Of a DNA stretch of 64,000 bases, positions 15,413 through 25,224 are shown in pieces. Positions within the stretch are counted from its first letter, which is position 1; the number at the start of each line of letters is the position of its first letter. The notes under the pieces are model-generated. The model did no database searches, was not told the DNA's origin, and was given only the letters and a program-made list of their open reading frames with translations. A program made the translations under genes and the position numbers. Location: positions 1-64,000 of the forward strand of contig JAABRO010000001.1 of assembly GCA_011390885.1 (NCBI GenBank). Direction: 5' to 3'. The DNA comes from Gemmatimonas sp. Its GTDB lineage: Bacteria > Gemmatimonadota > Gemmatimonadetes > Gemmatimonadales > Gemmatimonadaceae.

Positions 15413-16944
15413 GCAGCAGACTCCGAAGCAGGGGCGCCCTGGGCAGGCGCCGGCGAAAAGCGAGAGGAGAGAAAGCCCGTCGCAAAGGTAAGCGAGGTGC
15501 CGATGAGCACGAACCACGGCCATGCCACGCCGCGCACCGGCGCGAGCAGGTCGGCCAGCGCGGGGAACCACGTGCTGAGCTGGTTCGCGAACACCACCAC
15601 GCTCATCACGCTGATCCCCACCACCATGCCGAGGATCGCGTCACGCTGACGCGCGCGGGGCACGCGCATGCCGAGGAAGAACGCGCCGAGCAGGCCGCCG
15701 TACGTGAACGAGGCGATCGACAGCGCAATGGTGACCACCGGCGTGCCCTCGTTGCGATAGAGCAGGGCCCCGCCCACGAGCACCGCGGCCCAGAACAGCG
15801 TGAAGCGCTTGCTCGTGCGCAGCAGCGTGGCTTCGTCCGGCCTCCGGCCGGTGATCGGCAGGTAGAGATCGTGCACGCTCGCCGCCGCCAGCGAGTTGAT
15901 CGAACTCGAGATCGTGCTCATCGCCGCGGCGAGCACCGCCGCGATCACGATGCCCGTCATGCCCGGCGGCATCACCTCCACGATGAAGCGCGGGAAGATC
16001 GCATCCGGCCGCGGGAAGGCTTCGCCCTGGTAGAACGCGTACAGCCCCACGCCGATGAACAGGAACAGCGCGAACTGCGCCATCACCACCACGCCGCTGC
16101 CGATCAGCGCGCGACGCGCCAGCTGCAGCGATCCGGTGGCGAAGAGGCGCTGCACGATCATCTGGTCCACGCCATGTGAGGCCATGGACAGGAAGCCGCC
16201 GCCCAGCACACCGGCCAGCAGCGTGTGGGGCCGGTCGAAGCCGGTGTACAGGTCGAGCCACTGCAGCTGTCCGCGCGCCGACGCGTCGCCGAGGATGCGC
16301 GTCCAGCCGCCCACCACGTCACCGCCGATGAGCCAGAGCGCGCCGAGACCGCCGGCGAGGTACACGCCAATCTGGATCACATCGGTCCAGATCACGGCCT
16401 TCATGCCGCCGTGATACGTGTACACCACCGTGCACGCGCCCAGGATCAGGATCGAGGCCGGCCCCACGTACTCGGCCGGCACCAGTGGCCCGATGAGCAG
16501 CGCGACCGGAATCGCGGTGGCGAACAGCCGGACCGAGTCGCCGAAGATGCGCGTCACCATGAACACGAGCGACGCGAAACGGCGCGTCCCTTCGCCGAAG
16601 CGGCGCTCCAGCAGCGCGTACGCCGTCACGAGTTCGCCGTCGAAGTAGCGAGGCAACAGCACGAACGAGATGATCGCGCGCCCAATGAGGTAGCCGAACG
16701 CCACCTGCAGGAAGCCGAGGTTGCCGATGTAGGCGAGCCCCGGAATCGAGATGAAGGTGAGCGCGCTCGTTTCCGTGGCGACGACCGAGAAGAGTACGGC
16801 CCACCAGGGCACATTGTCCTTCGACACGAAGTAGTCGCGCGCGCTCTGCTGCCCACGCCCCAGCCACACGCCGAGCAGCGTCGTGCCGATGAGATAGGCC
16901 ACGACCACGACGCCATCGAGCAGGGTGACGCCGGAGCTGTTCAT
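15409..16944 (-). CDS. Sodium:solute symporter (SSS family), probable amino-sugar importer
   Basis: A 511-residue membrane protein with about 13 hydrophobic spans. The SSS-family N-terminus has the DYFVSKDNVPWWAV motif and ETSALTFISIPG. Members co-transport sugars, amino acids or vitamins with Na+. Coupling by overlap to the BadF-type kinase, plus the muropeptide-degrading genes next door, suggests that its substrate is MurNAc or GlcNAc. As I recall, a transporter of this kind (MurT) pairs with a BadF-type kinase in Tannerella forsythia. This remains inference, since SSS specificity cannot be read from sequence by eye. Confidence 0.85.
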   Translation of the reverse strand: MNSSGVTLLDGVVVVAYLIGTTLLGVWLGRGQQSARDYFVSKDNVPWWAVLFSVVATETSALTFISIPGLAYIGNLGFLQVAFGYLIGRAIISFVLLPRYFDGELVTAYALLERRFGEGTRRFASLVFMVTRIFGDSVRLFATAIPVALLIGPLVPAEYVGPASILILGACTVVYTYHGGMKAVIWTDVIQIGVYLAGGLGALWLIGGDVVGGWTRILGDASARGQLQWLDLYTGFDRPHTLLAGVLGGGFLSMASHGVDQMIVQRLFATGSLQLARRALIGSGVVVMAQFALFLFIGVGLYAFYQGEAFPRPDAIFPRFIVEVMPPGMTGIVIAAVLAAAMSTISSSINSLAAASVHDLYLPITGRRPDEATLLRTSKRFTLFWAAVLVGGALLYRNEGTPVVTIALSIASFTYGGLLGAFFLGMRVPRARQRDAILGMVVGISVMSVVVFANQLSTWFPALADLLAPVRGVAWPWFVLIGTSLTFATGFLSSRFSPAPAQGAPASESAA

Positions 16945-17025
16945 GCGACCGTCATGGAGGCGGGGCGGCGGGTGGAATCGCGGGGCCGAGGCGCGGCGTG
17001 CGGGGAGACTGGGGATGATAGCAGC

Positions 17026-17061
17026 GGAGGCCCGTGATCCGCAGGGGGATCACGGGCCTCC
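17026..17061 (-). terminator. Perfect 15-bp hairpin downstream of erpA
   Basis: GGAGGCCCGTGATCC (17026-17040) pairs perfectly with GGATCACGGGCCTCC (17047-17061) across a six-base loop. It lies 37 bases past the erpA stop on the minus strand and about 80 bases upstream of the symporter start. No T-tract follows on either strand. It separates erpA from the symporter-kinase unit. Confidence 0.65.
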
Positions 17062-17098
17062 GGGACACGGGCCGACGTGGGCGTCGGCCGTGCGCGCC

Positions 17099-17455
17099 TT
17101 ACGCCGAGAACGAGCTGCCGCAGCCGCAGCCGCCGGTCGAGTTCGGGTTCTTGAAGGTGAAGCCGGAGCCCTGCATCGACGTCACGTAGTCGATCGTGGT
17201 GCCCGAGAGGTACTGCGCCGAGAACGGATCGACGAACACCTTGAAGGAGCCGTGCTCGAGCACGACATCGTCATCCGCCGCCTTGTCCTCGATCACGAGC
17301 CCGTACTTGAAGCCGCTGCAGCCGCCCGGCATGACGGACACGCGGAGACCACCAACCTCGGGCGCCACGCCTTCGGCCTGCATGAACTTCTGCACCTCGG
17401 TCACCGCGGCATCGGTGATCGTGACGAGGGTGTCCGGCTGCTGCATCGTGCTCAT
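17099..17455 (-). CDS. erpA: Iron-sulfur cluster insertion protein (A-type carrier, ErpA/IscA family)
   Basis: A 118-residue A-type carrier with the three invariant cysteines at Cys46 (GGCSGFKYGL), Cys110 and Cys112 (GGCGCG). These ligate a [2Fe-2S] or [4Fe-4S] cluster for transfer to apoproteins. Length and motif spacing are standard. Which subfamily (ErpA, IscA or SufA) cannot be decided by eye. A GGAGAG ribosome binding site and a good promoter about 100 bases upstream suggest a monocistronic gene, unrelated to the surrounding salvage genes. Expected role is maturation of Fe-S enzymes. Confidence 0.93.
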   Translation of the reverse strand: MSTMQQPDTLVTITDAAVTEVQKFMQAEGVAPEVGGLRVSVMPGGCSGFKYGLVIEDKAADDDVVLEHGSFKVFVDPFSAQYLSGTTIDYVTSMQGSGFTFKNPNSTGGCGCGSSFSA

Positions 17456-17553
17456 AACGTCTCTCCGAGACCGGCCACGTCAGCCGGCGCATAGGTTCGC
17501 TCGCCTGACGCGCACGGCACCGTGCCACGTCGATCGAGCCGGGAACTGACTGA

Positions 17554-17582
17554 AGAATAGCATTCCAAACAACGTTACTCAA
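17554..17582 (-). promoter_or_regulatory. Predicted erpA promoter
   Basis: On the minus strand TTGAGT (17577-17582) and TATTCT (17554-17559) are separated by 17 bases. The predicted start is near 17547, giving a leader of about 90 nt before the erpA ATG. The AT-rich stretch stands out against the GC-rich background. Confidence 0.55.
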
Positions 17583-17632
17583 GATTCCCATCTGTCGTTC
17601 CATTCGGGCGGCTGCGTGCCCGCCGAGCGGCG

Positions 17633-18955
17633 TCATCGCGGCCCAGCGGTCGCCTCCAGCGCCGCCACCACCGCGTCGGCCAGCGCCGGTCGCACGCGAC
17701 CGATGCCGGTGCGCTGCCGGGTCGGGTTCACCCGGTTCGTCAGCAGCAGCACGAACACGTCGCGCCCCGGGTCGACCCAGAGCGAGGTGCCCGTGAACCC
17801 GGTGTGGCCAAAAGCCTCGTCGCTCAGCCGCTGCCCCGCCGAGTTGGTGCCGGTGGGGGTCTCCCAGCCCAGCGCGCGGTGCGCTCCGCCGAATGGCTGG
17901 CGCTGGCGGAACGTGCGGAGCGTGGCCTCCGGCAGGATGTCCAGCCGCTCGCCCGCCTCGCTGGTCAGCCAGCCGCCGCGCAGGAGCAGCTGTGCGAAGC
18001 GGGTCAGGTCGCGTCCCGTCGTGAACAGCCCCGCGTGCCCGGCAACCTGTCCGAGCTGGAACGCGTTCTCGTCGTGCACCTCGCCGCGCAGCTGCCGCTG
18101 GCGCCACGGATCGATCTCCGTGGGCGCCGTGCGCGAGCGCCAGAGTGGCGAGGGCAGGAAGCGCGTCTCCCGCATGCCGGTGGGCAGGAAGACGCGTGAG
18201 AGCAGGTAGCTGTCGAGCGGCATGCCGGCGACTTCGCGCACGACCTCGCCCAGCAGGATGAACCCCAGGTCGCTGTACACGTAGCGGTAGCCGGGCGTGG
18301 TGTCGGGGCCCGTGGCGTACACCTGCGCGAGCGCCTCCTCGGCCGACCACGCCTCCTTGTACAGCGGGCGCCACGCGGGCAGCCCGGCCGAGTGGGAGAG
18401 CAGGTGACGGATCGTGGCTTCCGACGCGCGCGGTGCCGTCCAGCGCGGCAGGTAGCGCGTGGCCGGCTGGTCCAGTTCGACACGCCCCTCGGCCACCAGC
18501 TGCAGGATGGCCGACGTCGTGCCGATCACCTTCGTGAGCGAGGCCAGGTCCCAGACTGTCGAATCGGTCACCGGCGTGCCTGCGAGCATGCCTGTGGTCG
18601 AGGTCGGCATCGATGGCGAGGGAACGGGTTCGACCAGCCCCGCGCCGACGCTCGCGTAGATCGTCTCCGCGGTACCCACCACTGCCCACGCGGCCGGGTA
18701 CGACGAGTCGGCCAATCCCCGCGCGAGCACGGCGCGCACGGAGTCGGTGACGACCTGCTGCCGCCAGCGCAGGCGCGTGGCCTCGGCGTCCGGCGTGGTG
18801 GTGGGGCGCGCGGCGCGCGTGCTGCACGCACCCACGGCGGTCGCGAGCGCGATCGCCGCGAGTGCGGATCGCCGCCGGAGCCACGCTCGGCGTGAGGCCC
18901 CGCGTGACGCGGCGTGCGGCAGCGAATGCGCGCGGTCGATTCGGAAGTGACGCAT
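17633..18955 (-). CDS. Lipoprotein serine hydrolase, beta-lactamase fold (AmiE-like)
   Basis: A 440-residue penicillin-binding-protein/beta-lactamase-family hydrolase. The signal peptide has a lipobox ending at Cys44 (LATAVGAC), so it is a probable lipoprotein. The active-site triad is recognisable: SLTK at 139-142 (nucleophile Ser139, base Lys142), YSD at 227-229, and HTG near 392. It begins two bases after the nagZ stop. In Bacillus subtilis the equivalent nagZ neighbour, AmiE (YbbE), is a beta-lactamase-fold N-acetylmuramyl-L-alanine amidase acting after NagZ. The same role is likely here by gene context. A beta-lactamase, esterase or D-aminopeptidase cannot be excluded. Confidence 0.8.
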   Translation of the reverse strand: MRHFRIDRAHSLPHAASRGASRRAWLRRRSALAAIALATAVGACSTRAARPTTTPDAEATRLRWRQQVVTDSVRAVLARGLADSSYPAAWAVVGTAETIYASVGAGLVEPVPSPSMPTSTTGMLAGTPVTDSTVWDLASLTKVIGTTSAILQLVAEGRVELDQPATRYLPRWTAPRASEATIRHLLSHSAGLPAWRPLYKEAWSAEEALAQVYATGPDTTPGYRYVYSDLGFILLGEVVREVAGMPLDSYLLSRVFLPTGMRETRFLPSPLWRSRTAPTEIDPWRQRQLRGEVHDENAFQLGQVAGHAGLFTTGRDLTRFAQLLLRGGWLTSEAGERLDILPEATLRTFRQRQPFGGAHRALGWETPTGTNSAGQRLSDEAFGHTGFTGTSLWVDPGRDVFVLLLTNRVNPTRQRTGIGRVRPALADAVVAALEATAGPR

Positions 18956-18957
18956 GC

Positions 18958-20853
18958 TCAGCGCGCTCCGGCGGCCGGGCGTGAGAGGCCGTCACCAGCG
19001 CGGAAGAAGCCGGGCAGCGACACGGGAATGCGCCCGCCGATCGCCGACCCACCGCTCACGGCGCTGGCGGCCGCTTCCTCGAGCGCCGCGCCTCGGCCAT
19101 ACGTCACGACGTAGCTCTTCACGGACGGGAACTGGCGCAGCACGTAGGGATTGCCGCCCGCCACGACAATGGTCTTCACGCCGCGCTGGGCGAGCGACTC
19201 CACGAACGCCGCCACGCGAGGCGCAATGGCGAAGCGTCCGGCGCCTTCGAGCGTGCGCGTGTACGTGTACACGACGACGCGATCGACCGCGAGCGCGGCG
19301 GTGAGCAGCGAGTCCAGTTCCGGCTGCCCCGTGCGCGGCGTGACGCGCACCGAGCGCGCGACGGTGCTCTGGCGTGCCAGCGCCGCACCGAAGGCGAGGC
19401 CGGCGCTCACGTCGTTGTCCGGCGCGTAGGTCACGAGCAGCGTGCGCTGGCCGCGCGCGAGTGGCACGAGCGCGTCCTCATCGCGCAGCAGCGTGATGCC
19501 GCGCTCCGCGATGGCGCGCGCCGTGGCCTGGTGGGCCGGGTGCCCTACCACTTCGCGCAGCGCCTCGAGCGAGACCGTGGGCTGTGCGATCGCACCGGTG
19601 CGCACCTTGAGCTCGAGGATGCGTCGTACGCTCGCGGCGATCTGCTCGCGCGGGATCGTGCCGTCCTCGACCGCACGCACCACCGCGTCGATCGCGACCT
19701 TCGCGTCCACCGGCATGAGCAGGATGTCGTCGCCGGCGCGCACGGCGCGCACGGCGCTCTCACCCACGCCATAGCCCTTGGCCACGCCATCCATGGTGAG
19801 CGCATCGGTCACCGTGAGCCCGCGGAAGCCGAGCGTGTCGCGCAGCAGCCCCGTCATCACTTCGCGCTTGAGCGTGGCCGGCGCGGAGTCGCCGTACGCG
19901 GTGGGGAGCGCGATGTGCGCCGTCATCACGCTCGCGGCGCCGGCGGCAATGCCAGCGCGGAACGGCACGAGTTCGATCGAGTCGAGGCGCGCGCGGCGCA
20001 CCGTGATGACCGGCAGTCCCAGGTGCGAATCCACGTCGGTGTCGCCGTGCCCGGGAAAGTGCTTGAGCGTGGCGGCAGCGCCACCAGCCTGCACGCCGCG
20101 CACGAACGCCGACGCGAGGCGCGCCACGGCGGCCGGGTCCTCGCCGAACGAGCGCGTGTTGATGACCGGGTTGGACGGATTGTTGTTCACGTCCACGGTG
20201 GGGGCGAAGGCCAGATGAATGCCGATCGCGCGCGCCTCGCGCCCGGTGATGAGCCCCGCCGCCTCGGCGTCCGCCTCCCGCCCGCCGGCGCCGATGGTCA
20301 TGTTGCTCGGCAGCACGGTGGCCGAGCCCGCCTGCATGAGCGACGGCGCGAAGACGCCGCCCTCGAGTCGGCCGAGCCCCGGCTCCACGTCGGAGGCCAC
20401 GAGCAGTGGCAGGCGCGCGCGTCCCTGCAGGAAGTTCACCTTGGCGGCCACCTCGATCGGGGAGCCGAGCGACATCACCACGCCGCCCAGCCCGAGGGTG
20501 GCCACCTGCTGCGTGATGGCCGCGAAGGCCGGATCGTGGGCACTGGTGTAATCCCCGAGGACCCACACCATGACCATCTGACCGACCTGCTCGCGCAGCG
20601 AGAGCGACTGCAGGGTAGTTTCGATCCAGGCGCGGTGCGACGCCGGCAGCGGCACGTCGGGCGACAGGGCCACGGGTCCGGGACGGGCCGATGCCGACGG
20701 CGCCTGCGCGCCGGTGGAGCCGGAAGGACGCGGGGTACACGCCAGGATGGACACGAGCAGTCCACCGACGGGGAGCGCAAGCATGCGCGGCCAGCGGCCG
20801 GACCGAGTCGACGAACCAGAGATCCGGGGGAGGAGAGCGTGCGGCTGACGCAT
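18958..20853 (-). CDS. nagZ: Glycoside hydrolase family 3 beta-N-acetylglucosaminidase (NagZ-type), lipoprotein
   Basis: A 631-residue protein with a lipoprotein signal (lipobox SILAC, Cys39), a GH3 TIM barrel and a C-terminal alpha/beta domain. The NagZ hallmark KHFPGHGDTDVDSH is present; its His/Asp loop supplies the acid/base in NagZ enzymes, and VTDALTMDG carries the catalytic nucleophile Asp. NagZ removes non-reducing GlcNAc from muropeptides. The two-domain layout resembles secreted Bacillus NagZ rather than the short cytoplasmic proteobacterial form, implying action outside the inner membrane. The start at 20853 lacks a clear ribosome binding site; ATG 20784 would shorten the signal. 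Followed by the AmiE-like hydrolase and divergent from the NamZ-like gene. Confidence 0.88.
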   Translation of the reverse strand: MRQPHALLPRISGSSTRSGRWPRMLALPVGGLLVSILACTPRPSGSTGAQAPSASARPGPVALSPDVPLPASHRAWIETTLQSLSLREQVGQMVMVWVLGDYTSAHDPAFAAITQQVATLGLGGVVMSLGSPIEVAAKVNFLQGRARLPLLVASDVEPGLGRLEGGVFAPSLMQAGSATVLPSNMTIGAGGREADAEAAGLITGREARAIGIHLAFAPTVDVNNNPSNPVINTRSFGEDPAAVARLASAFVRGVQAGGAAATLKHFPGHGDTDVDSHLGLPVITVRRARLDSIELVPFRAGIAAGAASVMTAHIALPTAYGDSAPATLKREVMTGLLRDTLGFRGLTVTDALTMDGVAKGYGVGESAVRAVRAGDDILLMPVDAKVAIDAVVRAVEDGTIPREQIAASVRRILELKVRTGAIAQPTVSLEALREVVGHPAHQATARAIAERGITLLRDEDALVPLARGQRTLLVTYAPDNDVSAGLAFGAALARQSTVARSVRVTPRTGQPELDSLLTAALAVDRVVVYTYTRTLEGAGRFAIAPRVAAFVESLAQRGVKTIVVAGGNPYVLRQFPSVKSYVVTYGRGAALEEAAASAVSGGSAIGGRIPVSLPGFFRAGDGLSRPAAGAR

Positions 20854-20916
20854 CGAGGGATGGGGAGGGAAGGGGGAACGCGGATCACCGAGTCATCGTC
20901 GCACCCCCGAGGACGC

Positions 20917-22221
20917 GTGGGCGGGCGCTGGACGGCAATGCTCCTGTGCGGGAGCGTCGCATGGATCGCGCTCGCATGCAACCCCTCGCCGCGCACGCGG
21001 GATGGCGAGCCGATCGTGGACCGCACGGTGCGCCCCGGGATCTCCGTGCTGCTGACGGACTCCATTCGGCTCATCAAGGACAAGCGCGTCGGGCTGATCA
21101 CGAACCAGACCGGCCTCGACGAGAAAGGGCGCAGCACCGTCGACCTGCTCTTCGCCGACGAGCGCGCCACCAAGGCCAACGTGAAGCTCGTCGCGCTCTT
21201 CTCGCCGGAGCACGGCATTCGCGGCACCGAGGATCGCACCAACCTGCCGAACGAGGTCGACGCCAAGACCGGGCTGACCATCTACTCGCTCTATCAGCGC
21301 TCCACGATCTCGCCGCCGGACAGCACGCTGCGCGGGGTGGACGTGCTGGTGGTGGACCTGCAGGACATCGGCACGCGCACGTGGACCTACGTGGGCGTGA
21401 TGCTGTTCGCGATGCACGCGGCCGACCGGCTCGGCATTCCCTACGTGGTGCTCGACCGACCCAATCCGCTGGGCGGCCAGCGGGTGGAAGGCGTGCTGCT
21501 CGATACGGCGATCGCCGACGCGCGCGAAGGCACGGCGGCCACGCCGCGCAGCGGGTTCGCCCTCTGGCCCGTGCCGCTGCGGCACGGCCTGACCATGGGC
21601 GAGCTGGCGCGCCTCTTCCACCGCGAACTCGGCCTCAAGGGGCAGCTGCACGTGGTGCCGATGGCCAACTGGCGGCGGGCCATGTGGTTCGACGACACGA
21701 AGCTCCCTTGGGTGAAGCCATCGCCCAACCTGCCCACGCTCACGAGCGCGCTCGTGTATCCCGCGCTCGTGCCGTTCGAGGGGACGAACGTGTCGGTCGG
21801 GCGCGGCACCGACGAGCCGTTCCAGCGTGTCGGCGCGCCGTGGTTTCGCGCGGACAGCGTCCGCAAGCTGCTGGCCGACCTCGAGCTGTCGGGGGTGCGC
21901 TTCGAGTCCGAGCGCTTCACCCCCTCGAAGCCGGGCGACAGCAAGTACGATGGCCAGAGCATCCCCGGGGTGCGCATTCACGTGACCGACCGGGATCGCA
22001 TCCAGGTGGCGCGGGTCGGCGCGGCGGTGCTGTGGGCGATCGCCAAGGCGCACGGACCGGAGTTCACGCTGCGCGAGGCCACCGTGGACGCTCGGCTCGG
22101 GTCGCCCGCGATGCGCGCCGCGCTGGTGTCCGGCGAGGATCCGGATCGGGTGATCGACCGGCTGCTCCCTTCGCTGGTCACATACGAGCAGAACGTGCGG
22201 AAGTACCATCTCTACCGTTAG
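20917..22221 (+). CDS. namZ: DUF1343 exo-beta-N-acetylmuramidase (NamZ-like), lipoprotein
   Basis: A DUF1343-family protein with the signature FSPEHGIRG and VDLQDIGTRTWTYV. The best-studied member, B. subtilis NamZ (YbbC), releases MurNAc from the non-reducing end of peptidoglycan fragments. A lipobox (IALAC) near residue 22 predicts a lipoprotein. I chose GTG 20917 (434 residues, short GAGGA ribosome site) because it gives a basic n-region followed by the hydrophobic core. ATG 20938 gives a very short signal. ATG 20860 and GTG 20839 (which has a strong upstream GGGGGAGGAGAG) give an unusually long one. Divergent from nagZ; together they should strip GlcNAc and MurNAc alternately from glycan chains. 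Confidence 0.82.
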   Translation: MGGRWTAMLLCGSVAWIALACNPSPRTRDGEPIVDRTVRPGISVLLTDSIRLIKDKRVGLITNQTGLDEKGRSTVDLLFADERATKANVKLVALFSPEHGIRGTEDRTNLPNEVDAKTGLTIYSLYQRSTISPPDSTLRGVDVLVVDLQDIGTRTWTYVGVMLFAMHAADRLGIPYVVLDRPNPLGGQRVEGVLLDTAIADAREGTAATPRSGFALWPVPLRHGLTMGELARLFHRELGLKGQLHVVPMANWRRAMWFDDTKLPWVKPSPNLPTLTSALVYPALVPFEGTNVSVGRGTDEPFQRVGAPWFRADSVRKLLADLELSGVRFESERFTPSKPGDSKYDGQSIPGVRIHVTDRDRIQVARVGAAVLWAIAKAHGPEFTLREATVDARLGSPAMRAALVSGEDPDRVIDRLLPSLVTYEQNVRKYHLYR

Positions 22222-22274
22222 AGAGAGCGGGGTCCTAGCTTTGTCACGGTCGTGTCGCGGGTGAGCGGTTCCGG

Positions 22275-23057
22275 ATGGAGCCGCTCCTGGCACGATGCGT
22301 GCGCGTGGCCGTGCCGATCATGGCGGCCGCGGCGCCGCCTCCCTCGCGCCTGATCGGCATGAACGCACTGTGGAGCGGGATCCAACGTGGATACCTCCGG
22401 GTCATCGGACCCGTGGGGGATTTCCTCGTGCGCCACCGCGTCAAGCCGAACACGATCACCACGATCGGCACGATCTGCACCCTCGTCGCGGGTGCGATCT
22501 TCGCCTCGGGGCACATCCGGACGGCCGGCTGGTTCCTCGGGCTCACGGCGCTGTTCGATGTACTGGATGGCACCGTGGCGCGCCGCACCGGCACGAGCAG
22601 CGTCTTCGGCGCCTTCTACGATTCCACGCTCGACCGTGTGAGCGACGGCGCGCTGCTCGGGGGGCTGGTGGTGTTCTACGCCATCAACCCCGTGCACCAT
22701 AGCGTGCCGCTGCTCGTGATCACGCTGCTCGGCCTGATCGGCGCGTTTCTCACGTCGTACACACGCGCTCGCGCCGAGTCGCTCGGCGTGGACGCCAAGG
22801 TCGGCCTGTTGCAGCGTCCCGAGCGGATCACGCTGCTGTCGGCGCCGCAGGCGTTCTTCGGGCTCGCGCTCGACGGCTGGGTGCTGGCCGGCATCGTCAC
22901 GCTGCTGAGCGTGACGGCGTGGATCACGGTCGCGCAGCGCATGGCGTACGTGCACCGCATGACCACGGGCGCGTCCGACGTGCCCCCCGTTCCTCCTTCG
23001 CTTTCTTCGACGCCGGCGCTGGCTCCAGTGCCCGGTACTTCCCTTCAGGGAGATTGA
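22275..23057 (+). CDS. CDP-alcohol phosphatidyltransferase, candidate phosphatidylinositol(-phosphate) synthase
   Basis: A 260-residue integral membrane enzyme with about six helices. The complete CDP-alcohol phosphotransferase motif DxxDGxxAR-x8-GxxxDxxxD is present: Asp95, Asp98, Gly99, Arg103, Gly112, Asp116 and Asp120. It transfers a phosphatidyl group from CDP-diacylglycerol to an alcohol. The next gene, five bases on, is myo-inositol-1-phosphate synthase, so the acceptor is probably inositol phosphate (PIP synthase) or inositol. PgsA or other acceptors are less likely in this context. The start may instead be ATG 22359, since the first 28 residues are poorly family-like. Specificity is inferred from neighbourhood. 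Confidence 0.8.
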   Translation: MEPLLARCVRVAVPIMAAAAPPPSRLIGMNALWSGIQRGYLRVIGPVGDFLVRHRVKPNTITTIGTICTLVAGAIFASGHIRTAGWFLGLTALFDVLDGTVARRTGTSSVFGAFYDSTLDRVSDGALLGGLVVFYAINPVHHSVPLLVITLLGLIGAFLTSYTRARAESLGVDAKVGLLQRPERITLLSAPQAFFGLALDGWVLAGIVTLLSVTAWITVAQRMAYVHRMTTGASDVPPVPPSLSSTPALAPVPGTSLQGD

Positions 23058-23062
23058 TCTTC

Positions 23063-24387
<1,325 letters not shown>

Positions 24388-24391
<4 letters not shown>

Positions 24392-24927
24392 TCGCCGCGA
24401 CGGGTCGCGGTGCGCGGATCCTGCTCGCGCTCGGGACGATGGCGGTCATCGCCTCGTCCTGCGCCGGCAGCGATCGTCGCCCCAACGAGTTCCGGATGGC
24501 GACCGAGTCGTTCTCGATTCGCGTCTCACCCGACCCGTCGCCCCCGCGGGCGCTCGAACAGATCAGCTGGACGGTGGTGGTCACCGACAAGGAGACCGGC
24601 CGTCCGATCGATGGCGGCGAGGGGCGCATCTTCGCCTCGAGCCGCGATGGCAAGAACATCGCCAACGGCTTCGCGCCCACCGAACAGGTCGGCACGTATC
24701 GCACGACGCTCTTCTTCGTGACGGCCGGCACGTGGGCCATGGGCGTGCAGTTCCGGCGTGATTCCACGCAGGTGCTCGAACGCACGGAGGACTGGACGCA
24801 GGACGTGCGCACCGCCGAAGAACCGGGCGAGTACACGCTCCCCTCGAGCGCCATTCCCGTGGCGCCGCGCCCGGATTCCACGGCCCCCGATTCCTCCGCT
24901 CCGGAGGGCGCGGCCGCGCCGCGTTGA
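24388..24927 (+). CDS. Lipoprotein with an immunoglobulin-like (YtkA/FixH-type) domain
   Basis: A 179-residue predicted lipoprotein whose lipobox IASSC ends at Cys25. The GTG start overlaps the ino1 stop. The remainder looks like a single beta-sandwich: paired strands such as ISWTVVVTDKETGRPIDGG and VGTYRTTLFFVTAGTWAMGV resemble YtkA/FixH-like domains, which occur in copper, oxidase-assembly or other envelope proteins. The C-terminus is a Pro/Asp/Ser/Ala-rich tail. Function is unknown. Overlap with ino1 ties it to the inositol-lipid unit, but this could be incidental read-through. Confidence 0.6.
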
Positions 24928-24930
24928 GTC

Positions 24931-25224
24931 ATGCGCCTGTTTCATCGCACGTCGCTGCATCCGGAGGTCGTGCTGCAGGAGGCCGACGCGCACTTCGGCG
25001 CGCTCGGCCTCGCCATCGTGACGGCCGAGGCGCGCCGACGGCAGTATCGCGGTCCGCTCGGCGCGCTCGCGCTCGCGGTCAAGATGGAAGGAGGACACTA
25101 CACGTTCGTCGAGGCGCACACGGACCAGGTCGGTGAGAGCCGGCTCGACAAGAACGTGAAGAAGTACTTCGTGCGCCTGCATCGGCTCGCCGATCCGCGA
25201 CATGAACTCGAGGCGGCGTACTGA
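24931..25224 (+). CDS. Small conserved-looking protein of unknown function
   Basis: A 97-residue soluble protein (MRLFHRTSLH start) with charged ends and a mixed alpha/beta-like composition; no motif is recognised. It starts three bases after the lipoprotein stop, and its TGA shares one base with the ATG of the E1 alpha gene (TGATG), so translation is likely coupled to the 2-oxoacid dehydrogenase operon. The tail KKYFVRLHRLADPRHELEAAY is rich in conserved-type residues, but I cannot assign a function. Confidence 0.6.
   Translation: MRLFHRTSLHPEVVLQEADAHFGALGLAIVTAEARRRQYRGPLGALALAVKMEGGHYTFVEAHTDQVGESRLDKNVKKYFVRLHRLADPRHELEAAY

Noticed and set aside
15413-15571. Longer start for the sugar kinase
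   Set aside because: This segment is antisense-free coding of the overlapping symporter, and the ATGA junction at 15409-15412 gives a natural start.
19531-20916. Upstream extension of the NamZ-like frame running through the nagZ region
   Set aside because: It is antisense to nagZ and Arg/His-rich; the lipoprotein signal begins near 20917.
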